64,000 nt of DNA from Burkholderia sp. Bp9143 (GCF_003853645.1 NZ_QTPO01000005.1:124001-188000), one strand, 5' to 3'. Shown: positions 27,779 through 36,709, counted from the stretch's first letter. Numbers and translations are program-made. Notes: generated from the letters alone by a model not told the origin.

Positions 27779-28918
27779 ATGTGGAAGCGTCATGTGGTGA
27801 AAAAGAACGAACGCGCGCTGCTGATGAATGAGGGCGATTTCGTGAAGGTGCTGGAACCGGGCGTGTTCAAGGCCTTCGATCCGTTCAAGCGTCTGTCGGT
27901 GCAGACCGCGCGTCTCGACGCGCCGCTCGCCGACGCCGCGCTGGCCGACTACCTGCGTCACGACGCCCCGGACGTGCTCGCGCAACACTTCGTCGCGATG
28001 GATCTGGCCGACGACGAAGCGGGCCTGCGTTATGAAGACGACGTGCTCGTCGAGATCCTGCCGCCGGGCACGCGCCGGCTGTACTGGCGCGGCCTGATCG
28101 CGCATCGTCTGGCGCGCGTCGACCTCACGCAGGACAGCATGCTGCCGGCCGCGCTCGCGAAGCGCATCGCGCAACCTGCGCTGCGTGCCCGCGGCGTGGC
28201 GGGCCTGACGGGCGTGCTGCTCGCGCAGGTGCCGGCGTATCACGTCGGCGTGCTGAAGATCGACGGCAAGATCGAGCGGCTGCTGGATCCGGGTGTTGCA
28301 GCGTTCTGGCGCTTCAACCGCGACGTCGCGGTCGAGCTCGTCGACCTGCGCCTGCAAGCGCTCGAAGTCGCCGGCCAGGAAATCCTGACGCGCGACAAGG
28401 TCGCGCTGCGGCTGAACCTGTCGGCGACGTGGTGCTATGCGGACGTGCTGCATGCGTTCGGCCAGCTGCAGAAGCCGGTCGAACACCTGTATCGCGAGCT
28501 GCAGTTCGCGCTGCGTGCGGCGGTCGGCACGCGCTCGCTTGACGAGCTGCTGGAGGACAAGCAGGCGATCGACGATGTCGTGATCGCCCAGGTGCGCACG
28601 CGCCTCGCGCAATCGGGCGTGGACGTGCGCAGCGTCGGCGTGAAGGATATCGTGCTGCCGGGCGACATGAAGACGATCCTCGCGCAGGTGGTCGAAGCCG
28701 AAAAGGCCGCACAGGCGAACGTGATCCGCCGCCGCGAGGAAACAGCGGCGACGCGCTCGCTGCTGAACACCGCGAAGGTGATGGAAGAAAACCCGACCGC
28801 GTTGCGGCTCAAGGAGCTGGAAACGCTCGAGCGCGTCGCGGAACGGATCGACCGCATCTCGGTGTTCGGCGGCCTCGATCAGGTGCTGAACGGGCTCGTC
28901 AGCATCAAGGGCGCTTGA
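27779..28918 (+). CDS. Slipin (SPFH/stomatin-family) protein of the rtc operon
   Basis: 379 residues with an SPFH domain (about 205-330, ending in AQVVEAEKAAQANVIRRREETAATRSLLN, a helical region typical of slipins). There is no obvious N-terminal membrane helix, unlike most stomatins, so it may be soluble or peripheral. An AAAGGAC ribosome site precedes the ATG. It is the first protein of the RtcR-controlled operon, 60 bp before rtcB. Slipins occur in several rtc operons in other bacteria; their role in RNA repair is not established. Confidence 0.85.
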   Translation: MWKRHVVKKNERALLMNEGDFVKVLEPGVFKAFDPFKRLSVQTARLDAPLADAALADYLRHDAPDVLAQHFVAMDLADDEAGLRYEDDVLVEILPPGTRRLYWRGLIAHRLARVDLTQDSMLPAALAKRIAQPALRARGVAGLTGVLLAQVPAYHVGVLKIDGKIERLLDPGVAAFWRFNRDVAVELVDLRLQALEVAGQEILTRDKVALRLNLSATWCYADVLHAFGQLQKPVEHLYRELQFALRAAVGTRSLDELLEDKQAIDDVVIAQVRTRLAQSGVDVRSVGVKDIVLPGDMKTILAQVVEAEKAAQANVIRRREETAATRSLLNTAKVMEENPTALRLKELETLERVAERIDRISVFGGLDQVLNGLVSIKGA

Positions 28919-28978
28919 TGGATGAGGCGGCGCGGCGCATGGGTGCCGCGCCGGATGAATGAACGAATGGTGAAGCAA

Positions 28979-30202
28979 ATGAGCAATGACGATTTTCAGG
29001 TGATGGAACTGGCGAACGGCAAGCCGGTGAAGATGTGGACGCAAGGCGTCGCGGTCGAGGACGACGCGCGCGCGCAATTGCGCAATACCGCGCAGATGCC
29101 GTTCATCTTCAAACACGTCGCGGTGATGCCGGACGTCCACCTCGGCAAGGGCTCGACGATCGGCAGCGTGATTCCGACGAAGGGCGCGATCATCCCGGCC
29201 GCGGTCGGCGTCGACATCGGCTGCGGGATGATGGCCGCGCGCACGACGCTCACGGCAGCGGACCTGCCGGACTCGCTCGGCGGGCTGCGCAGCGCGATCG
29301 AACGCGCGGTGCCGCACGGCCGCGTGCCGGGCCGTCGCGATCCGGGCGCATGGGGCGATCGCACGCCGGCCGCCGTAACCGAGTCGTGGAAGTCGCTGCT
29401 GCCGGGTTTTCAGCGGATCGTCGACAAGTATCCGAAGCTGGAAAAGACAAACCACTACGCGCATCTTGGCACGCTCGGCACGGGCAACCACTTCATCGAG
29501 GTATGCATCGACGAAGCCGGTCACGTGTGGTTCATGCTGCACAGCGGCTCGCGCGGCGTCGGCAACGCGATCGGCAGCCTGTTCATCGAACTCGCGCAGG
29601 CCGACATGCGGCAGCACATCGCGAACCTGCCGGATCGCAACCTCGCGTATTTCACCGAGGGTAGCCGGCACTTCGACGATTACGTCGAAGCGGTCGGCTG
29701 GGCGCAGGACTACGCGCGCCGCAACCGGCAGGCGATGATGGACGCCGTGATCGGCGCGGCGCGCGGCGTGATCGCGAAGCCGTTCGCGGTCGACGAGCAC
29801 GCGGTGAACTGCCACCACAACTACGTACAGCGCGAACGCCACTTCGGCGAGGACGTGCTCGTGACCCGCAAGGGCGCGGTGTCCGCGCAGAAGGGGCAAC
29901 TCGGGATCATTCCGGGCTCGATGGGTGCGAAGAGCTTCATCGTGCGCGGGCTCGGCAATCCGGAAAGCTTCTGTTCGTGCAGCCACGGCGCCGGCCGCGC
30001 GATGAGCCGGACCGAGGCGAAGCGCCGCTTCACGGTCGACGACCAGGTGAGAGCGACGCGCGGCGTCGAATGCCGGAAGGACGCGGGCGTCGTCGACGAG
30101 ATCCCGATGGCCTACAAGGACATCGATGCGGTGATGGCGGCGCAACGCAGCCTCGTCGAAGTGGTGCACACGCTGCGTCAGGTGGTGTGCGTGAAAGGAT
30201 AG
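28979..30202 (+). CDS. rtcB: RNA-splicing ligase RtcB
   Basis: 407 residues, the full-length family size. It joins RNA 2',3'-cyclic phosphate or 3'-phosphate ends to 5'-OH ends with GTP and Mn2+. Metal and active-site residues are intact: DVHLGKG near 52, VDIGCGM with Cys82, GTGNHF (His172), HSGSRG (His189), CHHNY (about 280) and the guanylylated His in SHGAGR (His337). It is co-transcribed with the slipin. rtcA, its usual partner in E. coli, is absent from the window. Confidence 0.96.
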   Translation: MSNDDFQVMELANGKPVKMWTQGVAVEDDARAQLRNTAQMPFIFKHVAVMPDVHLGKGSTIGSVIPTKGAIIPAAVGVDIGCGMMAARTTLTAADLPDSLGGLRSAIERAVPHGRVPGRRDPGAWGDRTPAAVTESWKSLLPGFQRIVDKYPKLEKTNHYAHLGTLGTGNHFIEVCIDEAGHVWFMLHSGSRGVGNAIGSLFIELAQADMRQHIANLPDRNLAYFTEGSRHFDDYVEAVGWAQDYARRNRQAMMDAVIGAARGVIAKPFAVDEHAVNCHHNYVQRERHFGEDVLVTRKGAVSAQKGQLGIIPGSMGAKSFIVRGLGNPESFCSCSHGAGRAMSRTEAKRRFTVDDQVRATRGVECRKDAGVVDEIPMAYKDIDAVMAAQRSLVEVVHTLRQVVCVKG

Positions 30203-30444
30203 CGGGCATCACACAGTCGAGCCATCGACGCCCACTGACGAACGAACGGCGTGGTGCCCTCAGGCATCGCGCCGTTTCCCGCCGTTTCCGTATCGGCCTG
30301 CATTCGACCATCGTCACACGAATCGCCACGACAGCGGCGGTATACTCGATGCTGTCCGGCCGCGCTCGATCCGCATCGCGCGCTTACGATGCGCTTGCTA
30401 CCGGACATCCGCCCTTCGCCCCGTCATCACCGATACGAACCGTC

Positions 30445-31599
30445 ATGTTTCGTCATCTCCCGCTTGCCATCGCCGTCACCCTGCTCACCGCGTCGCTCTC
30501 CGCCGCCGCGCGCGATCCCGCGCAACACTCGGTCGCGCGCGACTTCAAGAACTGGTCGGTCGTTTGCGACAACGCGAACCGCTGTATCGCCGAAGGCGGC
30601 AACGACGACATCGACGACACGCGCACCAGCATGATCGTGCGGCTCACACGCGATGCCGGCCCCGATGCGCGGCCGTCGCTGGAGATCTTCGCATCGGCGC
30701 CGCTGGACCTGCGCACCGCGCGCGCGGACGGCCAGCCGTTCGACGCGGTGCCGGCCGAGTGGCACGCCGTCACCCGGACCGGCAACGCAGATGACGACGT
30801 CTATCCTTTCCGCATCCGCACCAGCGATCCGACGACGGTCGACGCATGGCTGACCGTGTCGCACAACGCGCAGAGGGTGAGCTTCGGCGACCCGGCCGCC
30901 GCGCAGGCACCGCGCGTCTCATTGTCGGGACTCAATGCCGCGCTGCTGCTGATCGACGACACGCAGGGCCGCATCGGCACGGTCACCGCGCTGCTGCGCA
31001 AGGGCACGCGGCCCGCGTCGTCGGTGCCCGCCGCGCCGCCGTTGCCGCCCGCGCCCGTTCCCGCACCGCGCGTGGCCGACCTCACGCCTGCCGAACAACG
31101 GCCGCTCGTCGATGCGGTATTCGACAAGTTCAGCGGCGCCGTGAAGCGTTGCGCGGCCGATGCCGGCGACGAAATGTCGACGCAGGACCGCCGCAAGACG
31201 GCATCGGCCACCGCGATCTCGGCCACCGACGCGATCGTGTCGATCCCGTGCCAGACGAGCAGCGCCTACAACCATACGGACCTGTGGTATCGCGTGCATC
31301 GCACCGCGCCGTACGCGCCGACGCCGCTGGATTTCGGCGAGCACGCGAGCGCGGGGCTCGATCCGGCGTCGTTCGCGAACCAGCTGACCGAAGCAAGCTA
31401 CGATCCCGCGCATGCGATGCTGTCGAGCCTCGACCGCGTGCGGGGCGCCGGCGATTGCGGGTCGAGCGCGTCGTGGGTGTTCGACGGCCGGCGCTTCGTG
31501 CTGAACGACGTCGCGATGCACGGCGCCTGCAACGGTCTGTTCGTGGATCAGTGGCCGCGGCTGTATCGCACGGCCGGTTCGATCGACAACCCGCGCTGA
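30445..31599 (+). CDS. DUF1176-family exported protein
   Basis: 384 residues. A signal peptide (cleaved near SAAARDP) is followed by a DUF1176-type segment (FKNWSVVCDNANRCIAEG), a Pro/Ala-rich linker (about 190-210, PPLPPAPVPAP) and a C-terminal Cys-containing domain. Function of the family is unknown; periplasmic location is predicted. A TATACT -10-like element lies about 105 bp upstream. It is convergent with an O-methyltransferase gene. Confidence 0.8.
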   Translation: MFRHLPLAIAVTLLTASLSAAARDPAQHSVARDFKNWSVVCDNANRCIAEGGNDDIDDTRTSMIVRLTRDAGPDARPSLEIFASAPLDLRTARADGQPFDAVPAEWHAVTRTGNADDDVYPFRIRTSDPTTVDAWLTVSHNAQRVSFGDPAAAQAPRVSLSGLNAALLLIDDTQGRIGTVTALLRKGTRPASSVPAAPPLPPAPVPAPRVADLTPAEQRPLVDAVFDKFSGAVKRCAADAGDEMSTQDRRKTASATAISATDAIVSIPCQTSSAYNHTDLWYRVHRTAPYAPTPLDFGEHASAGLDPASFANQLTEASYDPAHAMLSSLDRVRGAGDCGSSASWVFDGRRFVLNDVAMHGACNGLFVDQWPRLYRTAGSIDNPR

Positions 31600-31607
31600 T
31601 GCAGCGG

Positions 31608-31631
31608 CGTCGGCGCGCTCACGCGCCGACG
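31608..31631. terminator. Bidirectional hairpin between convergent genes
   Basis: CGTCGGCGCG-CTCA-CGCGCCGACG is a perfect 10-bp stem with a 4-nt loop, centred on the minus-strand methyltransferase stop and 9 bp beyond the DUF1176 stop. No T run is present. Confidence 0.6.
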
Positions 31632-32287
31632 ATCGAGATCGAGAACCCGTCCCAGCCCTTCAGCCCGACCGTCTGCACCGCCGTCGTCATGAGATTCGGC
31701 TCGGCGACGAGCCGCGCGAACCCGTTGCGCACGCCGACGACGTCCGGCTCGCGGTTGTCGGGGTCGGCCACGCACCCGCGCCGCACGACGTTGTCGACGA
31801 CGATTACCGTGCCGGGCCGCGACAGTTTCAACGCGGCGTCCAGATAGACGGCGTTGTTGTCCTTGTCCGCGTCGATGAAGATGAAGTCGAACGGCGCCTC
31901 GCCCGCATCGACGAGCCGCGCGAGGCTGTCCTTCGCGCTGCCGACGACGACCGACACGACCTCCGCGAACCCGGCGCGCGCGATGTTCTGCGTCGCGACC
32001 TTCGCGTGGTCGGGGTTCAATTCGAGCGTCACGAGCCGGCCGCCCGGCGGCAATGCGCGTGCGAGCCAGATCGTGCTGTAGCCACCGAGCGTGCCGACCT
32101 CGAGGATGCGCCGGGCGCCGCGAATCGTCGCGAGCAGCTGCAGCAGCTTGCCCTGGTTCGGCGCGACGTTGATCGCGGGCAGCCCGGCCGCGTCGCTCGC
32201 CGCGAGCGCGGCGTCGAGCGCGTCGTCGGACGGCACGAGCGTCGCGGAGAAATACGCATCCACCTGGTTCCACTGATCCTGATCCAT
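31619..32287 (-). CDS. O-methyltransferase (catechol/caffeoyl-CoA type)
   Basis: 222 residues of the Methyltransf_3 family. SAM-binding motif ILEVGTLGGYSTIWLARAL (about 61-79), acidic motif ELNPDHAKVA, and the metal/catalytic segment FIFIDADKDNNAVYLDAAL are all present. It transfers methyl from SAM to a hydroxyl group of a small aromatic compound in related proteins. The substrate is unknown. It is divergent from metY across 133 bp. Confidence 0.88.
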   Translation of the reverse strand: MDQDQWNQVDAYFSATLVPSDDALDAALAASDAAGLPAINVAPNQGKLLQLLATIRGARRILEVGTLGGYSTIWLARALPPGGRLVTLELNPDHAKVATQNIARAGFAEVVSVVVGSAKDSLARLVDAGEAPFDFIFIDADKDNNAVYLDAALKLSRPGTVIVVDNVVRRGCVADPDNREPDVVGVRNGFARLVAEPNLMTTAVQTVGLKGWDGFSISIVGA

Positions 32288-32420
32288 CGCGCACCTTTCA
32301 TCGTCGGAAAAAGGCATTCTATGCGCGGCCTCCCCATAAGCAACCAACCATTCGTTCTAAAGAAAGCGGCGCACGCGCTCCTATAATCGGCCGACCATCA
32401 CAACAACACGCGGAGCACCC

Positions 32421-33716
32421 ATGACCGATCAGGCCTCTTCGAACTGGCGCCTCGAAACCATCGCCGTGCACGGTGGCTATCGCCCCGACCCGACCACGCG
32501 CGCGGTCGCGGTGCCGATCTACCAGACCGTTGCGTACGCATTCGACGACACGCAGCACGGCGCGGACCTGTTCGACCTGAAGGTGCAGGGCAACATCTAC
32601 ACACGGATCATGAACCCGACGACGGACGTGCTCGAGCAGCGGATCGCCGCGCTCGAGGGCGGCATCGGCGCGCTCGCGCTGGCGTCGGGCCAGGCGGCCG
32701 TCACGTACGCGATCCAGACGATCGCGGAAGCCGGCGACAACATCGTGTCCGCCAGTTCGCTGTATGGTGGCACCTACAACCTGTTCGCGCACACGCTGCC
32801 GCAATACGGGATCACGACGCGCTTCGCCGATCCGCGCGATCCCGCATCGTTCGAGCCGCTGATCGACGCGCGCACGAAGGCGATCTTCGCGGAATCGGTC
32901 GGCAACCCGCTCGGCAACGTGACCGACATCGCCGCACTCGCCGCCATCGCGCATCGTCACGGGATCCCGTTGATCGTCGACAACACGGTGCCGTCGCCGT
33001 ACCTGCTACGCCCGTTCGAGCACGGCGCGGACATCGTCGTGCACTCGCTGACGAAGTATCTCGGCGGCCACGGCACGAGCCTCGGCGGCGCGATCGTCGA
33101 TTCCGGCAAGTTCCCGTGGGCGCGGCATGCGGACCGCTTCAAGCGGCTCAATGAACCCGACGTCAGCTATCACGGCGTTGTATACACCGAAGCGTTCGGA
33201 CCGGCCGCGTACATCGGCCGCGCGCGCGTCGTGCCGCTGCGCAACATGGGCGCGGCGATCTCGCCGTTCAACGCGTTCCAGATCCTGCAGGGCATCGAGA
33301 CGCTCGCGCTGCGCGTCGAACGCATCAGCGACAACGCATTGAAGATCGCACAGCATCTGGCGCGCCATGAACACGTCGAATGGGTGAACTATGCGGGGCT
33401 GCCCGATCACCCGGATCATCCGCTCGTCGCGCGCTACCTGTCGGGCCGCGCGCCGGGCATCCTGACGTTCGGCGTGAAGGGCGGCCGTGACGGCGGCGCC
33501 CGGTTCCAGGATGCGCTGAAGCTGTTCACGCGGCTCGTCAACATCGGCGATACGAAGTCGCTCGCGACGCATCCGGCCTCGACGACGCACCGGCAACTGT
33601 CGCCGGCCGAACTCGCGAAGGCCGGCGTGAAGGAGGAAACGGTGCGGCTGTCGATCGGGATCGAGCATATCGACGACCTGCTCGCCGATCTCGACCAGGC
33701 GCTCGCGCAGCTGTGA
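32421..33716 (+). CDS. metY: O-acetylhomoserine sulfhydrylase (PLP enzyme)
   Basis: 431 residues of the Cys/Met metabolism PLP family, MetY length. The PLP lysine is in HSLTKYLGGHGTS (about 206-218) and the N-terminal AVHGGYRPDPTTRAVAVPIYQT is typical. It makes homocysteine from O-acetylhomoserine and sulfide in methionine synthesis. The closely related MetZ group uses O-succinylhomoserine but is shorter (about 400). It is monocistronic with a hairpin just downstream. Confidence 0.92.
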   Translation: MTDQASSNWRLETIAVHGGYRPDPTTRAVAVPIYQTVAYAFDDTQHGADLFDLKVQGNIYTRIMNPTTDVLEQRIAALEGGIGALALASGQAAVTYAIQTIAEAGDNIVSASSLYGGTYNLFAHTLPQYGITTRFADPRDPASFEPLIDARTKAIFAESVGNPLGNVTDIAALAAIAHRHGIPLIVDNTVPSPYLLRPFEHGADIVVHSLTKYLGGHGTSLGGAIVDSGKFPWARHADRFKRLNEPDVSYHGVVYTEAFGPAAYIGRARVVPLRNMGAAISPFNAFQILQGIETLALRVERISDNALKIAQHLARHEHVEWVNYAGLPDHPDHPLVARYLSGRAPGILTFGVKGGRDGGARFQDALKLFTRLVNIGDTKSLATHPASTTHRQLSPAELAKAGVKEETVRLSIGIEHIDDLLADLDQALAQL

Positions 33717-33722
33717 TCCGAA

Positions 33723-33744
33723 GCGGGCGTGCCGATACGCCCGC
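33723..33744 (+). terminator. Hairpin after metY
   Basis: GCGGGCGT-GCCGAT-ACGCCCGC, a perfect 8-bp stem 7 bp after the metY stop. It is not followed by a T run, so it is probably an imperfect or Rho-assisted terminator. Confidence 0.5.
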
Positions 33745-33900
33745 GTTCAAATATCCCGACCCTGGAACGCCTACAAGGTGTGCAATCCCGGTTGATGCCG
33801 GGGCAACGTCCAGCACGAAACCGCCGTGCATTGCGGTGCCTGCTGCAAGCACGCTCGACTGCCTAGGCCATTGCTGGTCGAAGCACACGAAGCGGCAGGG

Positions 33901-34041
33901 ATGCCGTTCGCGACGGCCGCGTTCTTCATCGGCTTCATCGTGTTCTTCCTGATCGAGGGCTCGGTGAAGGCCGGCCAAGGCGCGACCGTCACCACGTCGT
34001 CGCGGCCGCCGGATACGTGTCGACGATGCGCGTGCCGTTGA
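33901..34041 (+). CDS. Possible 46-residue membrane peptide or remnant
   Basis: MPFATAAFFIGFIVFFLIEG is a convincing single membrane helix, followed by a polar tail that runs antisense into the end of the neighbouring minus-strand gene. No good ribosome site is seen. The preceding 33745-33900 contains no recognisable gene. It may be a small membrane protein or what is left of a larger one. Confidence 0.3.
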   Translation: MPFATAAFFIGFIVFFLIEGSVKAGQGATVTTSSRPPDTCRRCACR

Positions 34042-34495
34042 CGGGCGTCACGCCCTCGTTGCGCAACGCGGCCCACAGGTCGATCGCATGCTCGCGCGAC
34101 TTGCGGCTGCCGTCGTCGGTCAGCACGTTCAGCGCGATCACCTCGTCGCGCGTGGTCAGTTGCAGTTGCTCCTTCAGCTTGCGTGACTGATGCGACGCGG
34201 TACGGACCTCGCGAAGCATGATTCGCTGCTCGGCGAGGGGTGCCGGCTCGGCGCCCGCATCAGCGGGCAAGAACGTCAGCTGCCCGTTCCCGACTTCGCA
34301 TTGCCCGCGCGTGAACGTCGCGCTCCACTCGCCCGCCGGCACGGCCGCGAACTCGCAGCGCATCCGTTCGCTCGCGCGGCGGCCGACGTCGTGCGCCGGT
34401 GCATGCGACAGCGCGCGCTCCGGCCAGCCCGCTGCCATTGCGGCCGTCGACACCAGACAGACGGCCGTGATGATCCCTCTCGCCAGGTTGCGCAT
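33989..34495 (-). CDS. Exported protein of unknown function in the metal-response region
   Basis: 168 residues with a signal peptide (MRNLARGIITAVCLVSTAAMAA) and a mature region with two Cys (MRCEFAAVP, RGQCEVGN) that may form a disulfide in the periplasm. I do not recognise the family. It follows the first DUF4148 gene by 23 bp on the same strand and is probably co-transcribed with it. Confidence 0.65.
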   Translation of the reverse strand: MRNLARGIITAVCLVSTAAMAAGWPERALSHAPAHDVGRRASERMRCEFAAVPAGEWSATFTRGQCEVGNGQLTFLPADAGAEPAPLAEQRIMLREVRTASHQSRKLKEQLQLTTRDEVIALNVLTDDGSRKSREHAIDLWAALRNEGVTPVNGTRIVDTYPAAATTW

Positions 34496-34518
34496 TGCAG
34501 CTTCCTCCCCGTAGAACA

Positions 34519-34794
34519 TCAACGCACCGCGAGGCTGTTGTCGTGCGCATCGACGAGCGGCGCCGCTTCGCCGCGATGCACCGTCGAACGATGGATGTCC
34601 TGATTGCGTGCGATGGTGGCCCGGCTCGGCGGATAGTCGTGCTTCGGACTCGGGATCACGCCATCGTGGCGGGCGCGCAGCAGTTCCTGGCGCACTTCCA
34701 GTCGACTCCTGGACTGTGCCGCGGCGGACTGCGAGAAAGCGGCGATCGACAGCGCGGCAACGACGATGGAAATCAGCGGTCGAGAAATGTTCAT
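34519..34794 (-). CDS. DUF4148 small exported protein 1
   Basis: 91 residues. The signal peptide ends at SAAAQ. The mature domain keeps the DUF4148 pattern R-EV--EL--A-HDG--P--K--YPP---ARN---H and a C-terminal VH-GE-AP...D-HD. AAGGAG precedes the start. Its paralogue lies at 37004-37288. The family is mostly found in Burkholderiales and has no known function. Placement beside a metal-responsive two-component system suggests a role in the periplasm under metal stress. Confidence 0.82.
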   Translation of the reverse strand: MNISRPLISIVVAALSIAAFSQSAAAQSRSRLEVRQELLRARHDGVIPSPKHDYPPSRATIARNQDIHRSTVHRGEAAPLVDAHDNSLAVR

Positions 34795-35104
34795 GTGGTT
34801 GGCTCCTTGTCCGAAATCGATGAGTCGAGCCTCAAGATTGATACGGCGGCGGTGCGCGATCATGACCACGGGATGACGGTTTCATCATCGCTCCGGCAAG
34901 CCCGCATCGCCGTACGAATCGACGCACGCCGTGTTTCAGCACTCATGACGCGCCGATGACGTGTTTCTCATTTGTCCCTCACCACCACGATTCGAACGGT
35001 TCCCAGAATCGCCAGCGCGTTCACGACATGCGTCGCCCGCGGACAGAAGGCGCGGCGCATCGATCGACGCACGAAACGATCATCTTGAACCTCAGGGACA
35101 CACC
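34795..35104. promoter_or_regulatory. Divergent region DUF4148-1 / porin with degenerate response-regulator boxes
   Basis: 310 bp without a gene. TGAC-N6-ATCA at 34874-34887 (three of four bases in the second half) lies 80 bp from the DUF4148 start. TGAC-N6-CTCA at 34957-34970 is a second degenerate copy on the porin side. Several extra ATGACG direct repeats are present. Confidence 0.45.
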
Positions 35105-36265
35105 ATGAAAACTCCAGTTCGGCTCGTCATGTTGTCGGGTGCGCTGCTCACGACCGCCCATGCGGCTCACGCGTCCGAAGTGAGCCTCTACGGCCTGTTC
35201 GATACGTCGCTGACGTATGTATGGAACGCCAATGCCGACGGCAGGAATCTCGTCGGCCTGGGCAACGGCAACCTGCTCGGCAACCGCTTCGGCGTGAAAG
35301 GCGCGGAGGATCTCGGCGGCGGACTGAAGGCGATCTTCACGCTCGAGAACGGCTTCAATCCGAATACCGGCGCGCTCGGGCAAGGCAACCGGATGTTCGG
35401 CCGGCAAGCGTTCGTCGGTGTCGACAGCGCGCGCTGGGGTTCGCTGACGCTCGGCCGCCAATACGACGCGCTCGCGGACGTCGCGTGGCCGGTGACCGGC
35501 GACTTCTACTTCGGCAGCGTTTATGCGACGCCCGGCGACGTCGACAATTACGACACGTCGTCGCGAACCGACAACGCGGTAAAGTACACGTCGCCCGTGA
35601 TCGCCGGATTCCAGTTCGTCGGCATGTATGCGCTCGGCGGCGTGGCCGGCAAGAGCGGCGCCGGGCAAACCTGGTCGGCCGGGCTTTCGTACAGCAACGG
35701 TCCGGTCGATGTCGCGGGCGGCTACTATTACGCGGCCAACAAGTCACCGCTCGCCAACGGCATCCGCACCGGCTGGAACGGCACCTCCGACGGCACCTTC
35801 GATGGATCGCTGGTCAACGGTGGCTACATCTCGGCGAAATCGATCGGCATTGCACGCGGCGCGTTGCGCTACAGCTTCGCGCCATTCGCGGTTGGCATCG
35901 ATTACAGCAACGCGCAGTACAAGGTCGATGCGATGTCATCGTTCCGCGCCACGCAGAAGTACGATACCGCACGCGGCTTCTTCAACTATCAGGCGAGCCC
36001 GAGCCTGCTCGTCGGCATCGGCTACAGCTATACGAAAGCCCGCGGCGATACGAGCGCGACCTATCACCAGGTGTCCGCCGGCGCCGATTACGTGCTGTCG
36101 AAACGCACCGATCTCTATGCGGTCGGTGCATGGCAACGTGCGAGCGGGGAACAGCGCACGCTCGACGGCGGCACGCAAACGGCGCAAGCGTCGATCGGCT
36201 CCTATGGCTACGGCGGCACGCGCACGCAAGGCATCGTCAATCTCGGGCTGCGTCATCGCTTCTGA
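35105..36265 (+). CDS. Gram-negative trimeric porin
   Basis: 386 residues. A signal peptide (cleaved after AHA or HAS) is followed by EVSLYGLFDTSLTYV, the typical first strand of Burkholderia/Neisseria general porins (porin_4/OmpC-like). The protein ends in ...LGLRHRF, with the C-terminal Phe required for outer-membrane assembly. Sixteen-strand type is inferred from family. It forms diffusion channels for small hydrophilic molecules. It lies between two DUF4148 genes and could be regulated with them. Confidence 0.92.
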   Translation: MKTPVRLVMLSGALLTTAHAAHASEVSLYGLFDTSLTYVWNANADGRNLVGLGNGNLLGNRFGVKGAEDLGGGLKAIFTLENGFNPNTGALGQGNRMFGRQAFVGVDSARWGSLTLGRQYDALADVAWPVTGDFYFGSVYATPGDVDNYDTSSRTDNAVKYTSPVIAGFQFVGMYALGGVAGKSGAGQTWSAGLSYSNGPVDVAGGYYYAANKSPLANGIRTGWNGTSDGTFDGSLVNGGYISAKSIGIARGALRYSFAPFAVGIDYSNAQYKVDAMSSFRATQKYDTARGFFNYQASPSLLVGIGYSYTKARGDTSATYHQVSAGADYVLSKRTDLYAVGAWQRASGEQRTLDGGTQTAQASIGSYGYGGTRTQGIVNLGLRHRF

Positions 36266-36332
36266 TCGCGACGACGGCGGCATACGGATACGCACATGAC
36301 GAAAATTTCATCTTTCGATCAGGTTCGCGGCG

Positions 36333-36455
36333 GATCGTATCGCTACGATCGAATACGTGACGGGTGATACCCGTTGCAAACCACGCAAGCGTATCGCTGT
36401 CGCACGGCACGATCACGCGTTGGGCCCGGACGCTGCCAGCGCCGGGCCTTTTTTT
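36333..36455 (+). ncRNA. Candidate small RNA downstream of the porin
   Basis: Hairpin 1 GATCGTA-TCGC-TACGATC (36333-36350), hairpin 2 ACGGGT-GAT-ACCCGT (36360-36374), then the intrinsic terminator at 36423-36455. Three perfect hairpins in about 120 nt with no reading frame is a small RNA-like layout. It may be a separate gene or be processed from the porin 3' UTR. A degenerate TGAC-N6-TTCA lies 23 bp upstream (36297-36310). Confidence 0.5.
36423..36455 (+). terminator. Strong intrinsic terminator
   Basis: GGCCCGG / CCGGGCC with an inner CGCT/AGCG extension, followed directly by seven T (36449-36455). Best Rho-independent terminator in the window. It ends the porin transcript or the candidate small RNA. 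Confidence 0.88.
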
Positions 36456-36469
36456 CGTGCGCACCGCGA

Positions 36470-36709
36470 TCAGGGGGTGACGTCGCGCTTCGGGAACACA
36501 CACGGATGCGTCTTCACGTGGAAGTTCGGATTGCCGCAGCGATGCCCCGCGTAATCGACCTGCTCACCGGGCAGCAGGTCGACCGGCGCCGGCTTGCGCG
36601 CGGCGGACGGGGCGGCCGCAGCGGTGTCGGGGCGCGTCGAGACGCAGCCGACGAGCAACGGGACGACCAGAACGGCAATCAACGACAGGCGAATGGCGGG
36701 ACGATGCAC
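36470..36709 (-). CDS. Small lipoprotein
   Basis: 79 residues from a GTG start. The signal is followed by the lipobox LLVGC (Cys about residue 19) and a short mature domain with two more Cys (GHRCGNPNFH..., HPCVFP) that could form a disulfide or bind metal. I do not recognise the family. It is divergent from the second DUF4148 gene, with a perfect TGAC-N6-GTCA palindrome between them. No ATG gives a better start. Confidence 0.65.
   Translation of the reverse strand: MHRPAIRLSLIAVLVVPLLVGCVSTRPDTAAAAPSAARKPAPVDLLPGEQVDYAGHRCGNPNFHVKTHPCVFPKRDVTP

Noticed and set aside
27320-30169. Long minus-strand frame (949 codons) through the slipin-rtcB genes
   Set aside because: His/Arg-rich shadow of two clear coding genes.
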